Assembly (NCBI GenBank): GCA_012960505.1
Contig: DUBC01000052.1
Location: 62,001 to 126,000, forward strand
Direction: 5' to 3'
DNA: 64,000 bases
Source of the DNA: Verrucomicrobiales bacterium
GTDB lineage: Bacteria; Verrucomicrobiota; Verrucomicrobiia; Verrucomicrobiales; DEV007
The position numbers and the translations under genes are program-made. Each line of letters begins with the position of its first letter. Position 1 is the stretch's first letter. Below, one piece after another: positions 27,208-34,478 of this stretch. The notes beneath the pieces were generated by a model. That model searched no databases and had not been told where the DNA came from. It was given only the letters and a program-made list of their open reading frames with translations.

Positions 27208-30200
27208 ATGAGTTCTGATAAAAAGAAAGCACAAAGGATCAAAGGCAGAAAGGGCCGGTTTCTTTTTGCATTCGTCAGTCTTGTCATTTTTGTAGGGCTC
27301 TCCTCAATGATATGGAAGAAGCTTCAAGCCGATGTCTGGGCATATTTTTCCGATGAAGCGGGTAATACTATCGGGGTCGAAGAAAATAAAGTTCGCAGAG
27401 TCTTATGGCAGGACCCAAAACAAAACCTTTTTAATGAAAGCACGATAATCCCAGATGAAGAAGAGAGCGATAGCATTAATGCTGCAAATTATAGGCTCGA
27501 GGCTGCATTTTCTCCGAACGGGACATCTATGGTCTTTGTGCGCCCAGCGAATGATGACAGTGGCACGGATCTTTTCCTATCAGTCTGGGACGGACGCACA
27601 TGGTCTGTCCCAGAACCCGTTGCAGAACTGAACAGTCTGAACAATGAAAGGGGTCCTGCTTTTTCCAGAGATGGGAACTTCCTTTATTTTTCTTCTGACA
27701 GAGAAGGAGGAAAAGGAGGGTATGATATTTATGTGTCCCGTAACGAAGGAACTAAATGGAGCATTGCTCAGTTATTAAATGAATCCATTAACACAATTCA
27801 GGATGAGCTCGGACCTGCTCCTGCGGAGGACGGGAAAAGGCTATTTTTCTCATCCAACAGGAAAGGGAATAAGAATGATATTTATGTTGCAAGAAAAGTT
27901 ATTGATTCTGAGATTCCCGAAGAGACAGAAAAGGTCCTTCTTTTTCCTGTATTTTCTGAAGTTAAAGCTGTTAACGATCTTAACTCGAAGTCGGAAGATT
28001 TACAGGCGTCACTGACAAGTCAGGGCAATCATATCTTCCTTGCCTCGGACAGAGACCGAGACCAGGAAAAAGGATTCAGCGTTTATCTCAGCCGTGTAGT
28101 GAATGACGAAGAATTTCCACCTGAGAAAATTGACCTTTATATGAAAAAAGGTGACGCAACGGATCCGGCCATACGAATGGAAGGCTTCGATTTGCTTTTC
28201 AGTACGGACCTTGATCTGGAAGATTCTATTGAGAATGATGATTTGAAGCGTTATAGGCTTTACCGTTCCACGACACGAGAAGTTTTTGGATTCACGGACC
28301 TGACATCTTGGGAAAAGTTCAAGGAGCTACTGAGTAAAATCATTTGGTGGATACTGCTAGCGATTGCAGCCCTCATAGGTCTCATTTATCTGCTGGAGCA
28401 TTGGCGTGACATTAGTACCCTTTACCACAAGTGCTTAGCAGGGTCTGCCATTATACATTTACTGGCGCTTTTACTAATGATGGTTTGGCTCATAACTAAG
28501 GAATTTAGTTCTGGGGGAGAAGTGCAAGCTCCTGAAATTGCAATCAGTATTGATGCGTTAGCACAGGAGGAGCTTGCACTTGAAAGTACTCCCGAAGAGG
28601 CTCAGGTCGCTGAAAGTTCTGTCGCTTTGTTGACAGATAAACTTGAAAGCGATTTTAAGATTCCGGTCCTAGAACCACAGAAAAACATTAAAACCAACCC
28701 AATTGTTGCCAGCACCAGTAAAACATCACTCATAACTGATGTCCGGGTCTCGAAAGAGAACGCTGCAACGACTGATGAACCCTTAACGAGTCCCAAAAAC
28801 ATCACTCCGATCCTTGTCACTTTGCCTGAAACGTTACTGCCGGAACCGGAGAGCCCGGAACTTGACGAACGTGATCCGGTTGAAAGTCAAAAGGCTGTAG
28901 AGCCTGCAAATCCATTATCAGATCTTTTCCGTCCTACAGAATTGGTTCCGCAAGTTGAAACAGAAAAAACAAATGAAAAATCTGAACTTACCAACGCGGC
29001 TTCAGAATCGAGTACAGAAACAGATCAAATCGAAGCAGGGGATGCGACTGCAGAAACAAAAGATACTGGAGGAGATTTGATAGTGGCCCACAGAGGTCTT
29101 GAAGCTAATGATCAGGCCCCTCCACTTGATGGTTCCGGAACATTAGCATCGTTGAGTCTAAAATTACCCGGATCGGATCCTGAGACTGACCCGCTCCTTC
29201 CAGGAGAATTAGAGACACCAAAAGAATCAATCGACCCCAATGCTTTCACTAAAATAATGCGGAAGCAACGAGGCAGACCTTCACTTGAGACTATCGAACA
29301 GCTCGGAGGCTCAGACGCCACAGAACGTGCTATTGTCAATGCACTTGATTGGCTTAGCCGCAATCAGGAACCGAACGGCCGGTGGGACACTAAGAAGCAT
29401 GGAGGGAATGGAGCCTATGATACGGCCAGCACGGGACTCGCACTTCTCTGTTATTATGGTTGGGGTGCAAGTCACAACGCAGGTGGTAAGTACCAGAACA
29501 ATATCCGTAAAGGAATTGAGTGGCTCGTTTCCCAGCAAAAAGAGAACGGAGATCTGCGCGGTGGCGGTCGCATGTATTGCCATGGCATTGCAGCTATAGC
29601 ACTTTGTGAAGCTTACGGAGTCAGTAAGGATGAGAAGCTTCGGGGACCTGCCGAAAAAGCTATCAATTTAATTCTAGCAGCACAGAGTCCAACGAAGGGG
29701 GGATGGAGATATGATATTAACCCTGGAGATTCCGACACTTCGGTAACCGGATGGCAGTATATGGCTCTGCACAGCGCTCGAATGGCAGGAATTGAAATAG
29801 AGGAAAAAGTTTTCACTAATGCGCGCAAATGGTTTGATCATGCAGGAGGTGGTAAGCATGGAGGAATGTACGGATACACAGGGCCCGAAAAAAACAAACC
29901 TGCGATGGTTGCAACAGGAATGTTTTGCCGACAGCTGGATCTAGTGGCTCCGACAGAACCTCGTATGGCAGAAAGTGCAGAAATATTAAAAATGCGAAAG
30001 ATCAATGTGCGTAACCCTGATTATTATTATCTCTATTATGGTACGCTCGCTCTTTACCAGCATCAGGGGCCGATCTGGACAGACTGGAACGAACGGATAA
30101 AGGAAACTTTACCACTCTTACAAAAAAAGAACGGTTCAGAAAAAGGGAGCTGGGATAATAGTACAGCCCAGGCCGCTGCTGGAGGCCGTGTCGTTGCAAC

Positions 30201-30312
30201 GACACTCGCGACTCTTAGCCTCGAGGTCTATTACAGACTCTTACCAATGTATGGTTTCCGTAATAAAGATGCCAAAGCACCAGCTAGAAAAACTAAAGGA
30301 ACCAACGGGTAA
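27208..30312 (+). CDS. PD40 propeller / TonB-like helix / acidic linker / alpha/alpha-toroid protein
   Basis: This 1034-residue protein starts like its upstream neighbour: an N-terminal helix (about 16-34), then PD40 repeats (YFSSDREGGKGGYDIY, FFSSNRKGNKNDIY, residues about 80-370), then a helix (about 378-396). It then continues with a further helix (about 409-430) reading SAIIHLLALLLMMVWLI, in which Ser413 and His417 form the SxxxH pattern that in TonB and TolA contacts ExbB/ExbD. An acidic, proline-containing linker of about 260 residues follows, then a toroid domain (about 700-1025) closely related to that of the neighbour (NGRWD, YYLYYGTLALYQHQGPIW). The topology places propeller, linker and toroid outside the inner membrane. 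It is probably the energy-transducing arm of the complex. The toroid has D-S-D-T-S at 841-845. Confidence 0.85.
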   Translation: MSSDKKKAQRIKGRKGRFLFAFVSLVIFVGLSSMIWKKLQADVWAYFSDEAGNTIGVEENKVRRVLWQDPKQNLFNESTIIPDEEESDSINAANYRLEAAFSPNGTSMVFVRPANDDSGTDLFLSVWDGRTWSVPEPVAELNSLNNERGPAFSRDGNFLYFSSDREGGKGGYDIYVSRNEGTKWSIAQLLNESINTIQDELGPAPAEDGKRLFFSSNRKGNKNDIYVARKVIDSEIPEETEKVLLFPVFSEVKAVNDLNSKSEDLQASLTSQGNHIFLASDRDRDQEKGFSVYLSRVVNDEEFPPEKIDLYMKKGDATDPAIRMEGFDLLFSTDLDLEDSIENDDLKRYRLYRSTTREVFGFTDLTSWEKFKELLSKIIWWILLAIAALIGLIYLLEHWRDISTLYHKCLAGSAIIHLLALLLMMVWLITKEFSSGGEVQAPEIAISIDALAQEELALESTPEEAQVAESSVALLTDKLESDFKIPVLEPQKNIKTNPIVASTSKTSLITDVRVSKENAATTDEPLTSPKNITPILVTLPETLLPEPESPELDERDPVESQKAVEPANPLSDLFRPTELVPQVETEKTNEKSELTNAASESSTETDQIEAGDATAETKDTGGDLIVAHRGLEANDQAPPLDGSGTLASLSLKLPGSDPETDPLLPGELETPKESIDPNAFTKIMRKQRGRPSLETIEQLGGSDATERAIVNALDWLSRNQEPNGRWDTKKHGGNGAYDTASTGLALLCYYGWGASHNAGGKYQNNIRKGIEWLVSQQKENGDLRGGGRMYCHGIAAIALCEAYGVSKDEKLRGPAEKAINLILAAQSPTKGGWRYDINPGDSDTSVTGWQYMALHSARMAGIEIEEKVFTNARKWFDHAGGGKHGGMYGYTGPEKNKPAMVATGMFCRQLDLVAPTEPRMAESAEILKMRKINVRNPDYYYLYYGTLALYQHQGPIWTDWNERIKETLPLLQKKNGSEKGSWDNSTAQAAAGGRVVATTLATLSLEVYYRLLPMYGFRNKDAKAPARKTKGTNG

Positions 30313-30338
30313 CCTTTTTTACTCGCGTTGAAATTCTC

Positions 30339-30385
30339 CTTGTCCGTTTTGCTTGACGGTTCTTCTGCTCCCAGTTCCGGACAAG
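30339..30385. repeat. 8-base inverted repeat between convergent genes
   Basis: CTTGTCCG at 30339-30346 is the exact reverse complement of CGGACAAG at 30378-30385, with 31 bases between. It sits in the middle of the 81-base spacer between two convergent genes, where a terminator is expected, but the T-tract is missing. Confidence 0.3.
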
Positions 30386-30393
30386 TTGTGGCT

Positions 30394-31209
30394 CTACTTC
30401 TTGCCGCCTTTCATTTCACGAATCCAAACGTTGCGGAATCGTACATCCTGACCATGCTCCTGTAGTTTGAAGCCTCCAAGCGCTGAAGTGATCTTGATTC
30501 CGCCGTTAGCTTTTTTAATCTGGACATTGTCGTGCACTTTTACGCCGTTCCACCACACCGTGGCCCGAGCTGGCTCAATCATCTTGTCGCCGTTCCAGCG
30601 TGCAGCTTTGGAGATGAAGTGGAAGGAGTGCCATTGACCATTGGGTCGCCAAGCGTTCGTGTCTGGTACGTGCTCCATGCAAAACGCAGCAATACCGTGA
30701 GGTCCAATTTTCCAGTTGTAGGGATCCTTCGTGTCATTACCTTTCGGTGATTCAATCTGGATCTCGTAACGGTTATGAAGGTAAATGCCGCTGTTGGAGT
30801 AACCTTCAAGCGAATCGTCACCACGCTTGCCGCACAGGACAAAGTCAACGTGACCCTCGAAGTCCATGTATTTCTTCTTGGTGACCAGGTCGTGTGTTCC
30901 CCAGCTCTTACCGCCGTTGGTCATCAATACTTTCGTGTCATCCGTGGGGCTCTTGACCAGTGACCAGGTGATCTTCATTTCACTCTTCGGCCACATTTCC
31001 CAGTTGGAGTCGATCGATTTCTGTGTCCCGTCAAAGAGGATGTCCGCTCCTTCTGGTGCCTTGGTGCCGGCATCTTTCGTCTTGTCGTAACCTGGCTTAT
31101 TTTGCGACTGAGTTGCTTTCGGCTCGGCGCTCGCTGAGTGCATGAGCGCAAAGAGAATAAGAACGGCGATTTGTTTGGTGGTGTTCATGAATTTCAATTG
31201 GGATGACAT
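30394..31209 (-). CDS. DUF1080 (3-keto-disaccharide hydrolase family) secreted protein
   Basis: The 271-residue product has a signal peptide and one DUF1080 domain, a concanavalin-like beta-sandwich. Typical features are DILFDGTQKSIDSNWEMW near the start, the FEGHVDFVLCGKRGD and GNSGIYLHNRYEIQIESPKG-like core (positions about 130-160), WHSFHFISKAARWNGDK, and the C-terminal LQEHGQDVRFRNVWIR. The family is common in Planctomycetes and Verrucomicrobia; some members hydrolyse 3-keto-glycosides, others have unknown roles in sugar metabolism. ATG at 31188 (MNTTKQIAVLILF) gives a cleaner signal peptide than the ATG at 31209. By eye the gene is a little richer in G and C than its surroundings. It lies downstream of a heme dehydrogenase gene on the same strand, 88 bases away. 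Confidence 0.88.
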   Translation of the reverse strand: MSSQLKFMNTTKQIAVLILFALMHSASAEPKATQSQNKPGYDKTKDAGTKAPEGADILFDGTQKSIDSNWEMWPKSEMKITWSLVKSPTDDTKVLMTNGGKSWGTHDLVTKKKYMDFEGHVDFVLCGKRGDDSLEGYSNSGIYLHNRYEIQIESPKGNDTKDPYNWKIGPHGIAAFCMEHVPDTNAWRPNGQWHSFHFISKAARWNGDKMIEPARATVWWNGVKVHDNVQIKKANGGIKITSALGGFKLQEHGQDVRFRNVWIREMKGGKK

Positions 31210-31297
31210 TGGTAATAATGTTAAAATTGGTTCGAATCGATTAAAATAATAAAAATAAAGTGTTTATATGCTTAAAAAATAGGACAAATAGCTATGG

Positions 31298-34200
31298 CTA
31301 GCCTTTTTTGCTGGCGAGGAAACTTACTAGCGAAGCAAATTCACTTATGCTAAGTGAATTTGCAAGTCCCTGAGGCATCATGGAAATTTTAAGTTCAGTG
31401 CGTGATTTGATATTGGATACCTTAAAGCTATGTGCCTGTCCGGCGATGTCGCGCATCTCAATTTTGTCAGCAGATTCTGATGTCACGAAACCGACCATCG
31501 ATTTATTGTCCTTGGTCAGAACGGACACTGTTGCAAAACCTTGAGAGATTGAAGCGTTAGGTTTGAGGATTGATTCAGCGATCTGGTCCCTTGATAGGAC
31601 CGCACCGACTTGACCCATGTATGGACCCTTAGGAGCTTCATTAGAGCTCGTGGTATGACAAGCGATGCAACCTTGTTTAGTAAAGAGAACTTTTCCTTTT
31701 TTGGGATCTCCCTTAACGTCAGCAAGTGCGAGAATAACATCCTCGATCGACATTTTTCCAACTTGTCCCTTTGTCCTGGCAATGGCGCTAAGATCTATTG
31801 TCGGTTTGGTGGGAGCGGCCGCAATTTTGGCGATGTCCACGCCTTCTATTCCTGATCTTGTTTTGGCATTGTTGGTTGCTATTACCTGTCGATATTCGCC
31901 TTTATTCCATACTGATTTAATGAATGAGCCAATTTTTTCTGACCCTTCCCATTGGATTGGACGATAGTAGGGACCACGCGTATCGGGCCTAGTGCTCCAC
32001 CACCATGAGCCATCATATGGAGCTTCAATTTGGTAGAGGCGGATCAGAGCAGTCAATATTTCTGGCCTGAATTTTTCTGCTGCTGCGGAACCATATTTTG
32101 CAATTAAACCGTCCACAGCCTTTTCATTATGCATTAGACGAAGCGCCCATAGAGCTCCGTGACTGTTAGGCCCACCCACGGCTTCGACACACGCTTCGGC
32201 TGCACCCATGTCTACGAGAGCTTTCACGGCTATGTGCGGCAGAATAATAGGCGAGTTTGGTTGTGCGTGCGGCCCTTCTTTGGAACTGGAAGTACCAGAA
32301 ACTGACGGTATGGATTTGGATACAATGAATTGAATTTTTCCTTTTCCTTTGGATGTATTTGCCAGACCGACTCTGGCTTTAAATTTTTTAGCTCCTGAAG
32401 GAACATTATATACGATCACGGAATTTGCATGAGTTCCAAGCCCATCTGGTTGTAATTTGCCGTTTCCCGTCATCAGAGGTCTGCCCGTGGCACTGATACC
32501 AAATCCGATTTCCCCCCAACCGCTTTTTGCAGATTTCCATTTTAATGTAGAAAGTTTGACCTGTTTGCCGCTCCCATTCTCAAAGACAGGATCGAACCAA
32601 GCTCCATGATCTTCTCCGTCCCCGTCTCCACCGTCCGTAACCGTGAGATAGATTTGTTTGAACCCAGTCACATCAACTTCAACAGGCAAAGTATTAAGTC
32701 CCTTAAAGGCCTTAGTCTGAAATGCAGGAGGGGCCGCTGGCGCTTGAGTAGGTTTTTCTGCTCCTGGAGGTTTTGCTATGGAAAGGAGATTATCGGCTGC
32801 GGACTTATCTCCGAGACGTCCCAGCGCAACTGCCGCAGCGACGCTGACTCTCGGATTGTTATCTGAAAGGGCCGGTATCAGCATTCCTTTAGTTACCCCT
32901 TCTAGCTGAGTCTTACGATCAGCGATCGCTCTTAATGCCCACTCAGTAATGGTCTTGTCAGAGCTTAGCTTAGCGAGTCCTTTCGCTGCCATTGGCCCGG
33001 CCATTTGTTTGTAAGTGAATATGGCTGCGACTCTGGAATGGAGAGGAGCAGATTTATTAGCTGCAATGGAAGCGACAGCATTCATTGCTTTTGGTCTTTG
33101 CAAAAGTTCCTGAGAAGCAGCTAGTCTGGCCGTGGAACTTTCAGAGAGTAGTAAATTTACCAGCTCTTGGTCAGTTCTCTTTGCTGTGTTTTTGAAGGGT
33201 TTGTAGACCCAACCCTTAGGAATGATTCGCTCTACCCAACCCTTGTTAGGGCTGCCTTTGTATCCTGCCCCTGCCCAGGCTCCGGCATATAGTCGACCAG
33301 AGGCATCCGTATCAACATCAGTGATCTGGTGTAATCTTATAAAGTTTTCCGGTTTTTGAGTGAAGGTTGGTCCGTCCGGTGTGAGTCGGTGAATAATCAA
33401 CTGGCTCCTGCCCCAGTCACACATGATGGCGATGTTGTTATATTTTTCAGGCCAACCAGGTTCTTGGAGGAACATTGCCCCGGTTCCGCTGCCACCGCCC
33501 AGATCAACGAGAGCAGGAATAATTTCATCCGTAAAATTTTTAAACAGCATAGGATATCCATACTCACCGCTTTGAATGTGATGAATAAATCTCACGTTCC
33601 ATCCTCCTCCGTCATTCGTATTGCCCCGAGTATAAATATTCATGAAGGGATCGATGGCAATATCATAAATGTTACGTAAACCATGCGTGTACACTTCCAT
33701 CTCGCTACCGTCTGGGCGGACCCGGAGAACACCGCCGCCGAGCATGGTCAGTTCGGTACCGTCAGTTCCCTTTGCCCCATGAATTCCGAAATCACCCACG
33801 GCAATATAAATCCATCCATCGATACCCATTCTGATTCCGTTCGTTGTGTGATCCGCGCCGCGGTCTTGATTGTGCTTTGGCGGACTAATATCTGAAATCA
33901 ATTTTTTAGGTTCTCCGTCAGCTATCCCATCCCAATTCTTATCCTCAAGGACCGAAAGGTGCATACCGGTAAGTTTTCCTGTGCTAGCAGGTATGACCGT
34001 ATGTAAGACATAGAGTTTTGTTCCTACAGCAATTAACCCTCTAGGATTATCAATGTTGGTATAAGCCGTATGCTTATCCACTTCTCCATCCCCATCAGTA
34101 TCAACTAGGCGTATTATTTTTCCTTTACCTGGGCCCTTACCCAATGATCCAAGCATATCGACGCCTACAAAAACTTCTCCGGTAGCGGCCGCACAGAGGC

Positions 34201-34333
34201 ACGCGGGGCTCGGGGTAATTTTTGGTCCAGCAAACTGGATAGATTCTAGTTCGGGGGGAACTTCTGCTTTGGCAATTGTTAAAAAAGAAGCCAAAATACA
34301 GGGTATTAGCAATGTTTGGGAGATTTTGTACAT
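31298..34333 (-). CDS. PVC-type membrane-bound dehydrogenase with HEAT, NPCBM and cytochrome c domains
   Basis: This 1011-residue exported protein has a signal peptide (1-23) and several modules. Residues about 28-370 form the PVC dehydrogenase propeller (RLVDTDGDGEVD, GIRMGIDGWIYIAVGDFG). HEAT-like helical repeats follow (about 380-515). An NPCBM carbohydrate-binding domain spans about 545-670 (GDGEDHGAWFDPVF, GLGTHANSVIVYNVPSG). More helical repeats precede a C-terminal cytochrome c domain (about 870-1011) with heme motif CIACH (Cys889, Cys892, His893). Such proteins probably oxidise sugars or sugar alcohols outside the cytoplasm and pass electrons to heme; the actual substrate is unknown. 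The NPCBM domain suggests attachment to glycan. Confidence 0.9.
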   Translation of the reverse strand: MYKISQTLLIPCILASFLTIAKAEVPPELESIQFAGPKITPSPACLCAAATGEVFVGVDMLGSLGKGPGKGKIIRLVDTDGDGEVDKHTAYTNIDNPRGLIAVGTKLYVLHTVIPASTGKLTGMHLSVLEDKNWDGIADGEPKKLISDISPPKHNQDRGADHTTNGIRMGIDGWIYIAVGDFGIHGAKGTDGTELTMLGGGVLRVRPDGSEMEVYTHGLRNIYDIAIDPFMNIYTRGNTNDGGGWNVRFIHHIQSGEYGYPMLFKNFTDEIIPALVDLGGGSGTGAMFLQEPGWPEKYNNIAIMCDWGRSQLIIHRLTPDGPTFTQKPENFIRLHQITDVDTDASGRLYAGAWAGAGYKGSPNKGWVERIIPKGWVYKPFKNTAKRTDQELVNLLLSESSTARLAASQELLQRPKAMNAVASIAANKSAPLHSRVAAIFTYKQMAGPMAAKGLAKLSSDKTITEWALRAIADRKTQLEGVTKGMLIPALSDNNPRVSVAAAVALGRLGDKSAADNLLSIAKPPGAEKPTQAPAAPPAFQTKAFKGLNTLPVEVDVTGFKQIYLTVTDGGDGDGEDHGAWFDPVFENGSGKQVKLSTLKWKSAKSGWGEIGFGISATGRPLMTGNGKLQPDGLGTHANSVIVYNVPSGAKKFKARVGLANTSKGKGKIQFIVSKSIPSVSGTSSSKEGPHAQPNSPIILPHIAVKALVDMGAAEACVEAVGGPNSHGALWALRLMHNEKAVDGLIAKYGSAAAEKFRPEILTALIRLYQIEAPYDGSWWWSTRPDTRGPYYRPIQWEGSEKIGSFIKSVWNKGEYRQVIATNNAKTRSGIEGVDIAKIAAAPTKPTIDLSAIARTKGQVGKMSIEDVILALADVKGDPKKGKVLFTKQGCIACHTTSSNEAPKGPYMGQVGAVLSRDQIAESILKPNASISQGFATVSVLTKDNKSMVGFVTSESADKIEMRDIAGQAHSFKVSNIKSRTELKISMMPQGLANSLSISEFASLVSFLASKKG

Positions 34334-34478
34334 AACGAAAGTGAACTTTTAATTGATTATACTCTGTTCGGATTTAGCAGAAGTTACATTATTAATTTTG
34401 CTCATTTTTTAAGAAGTTGCCAGCTTCAACTTGTAATCCAGTTTTTTTAGTCGAGAATCCCCGCCCGTAACTAACTTC
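34334..34478. promoter_or_regulatory. Divergent promoter spacer
   Basis: A 145-base spacer between the divergent heme dehydrogenase and rapA genes. It is AT-rich over its first half. TTGATTATACT at 34354-34364 is a possible -10 region for rapA, but no matching -35 is clear. Confidence 0.25.

Noticed and set aside
24823-30312. Hopanoid or terpene biosynthesis genes, suggested by the squalene-cyclase-like domains
   Set aside because: The full DXDD motif is absent, the domains are part of membrane proteins with PD40 repeats, and no other isoprenoid genes are nearby.
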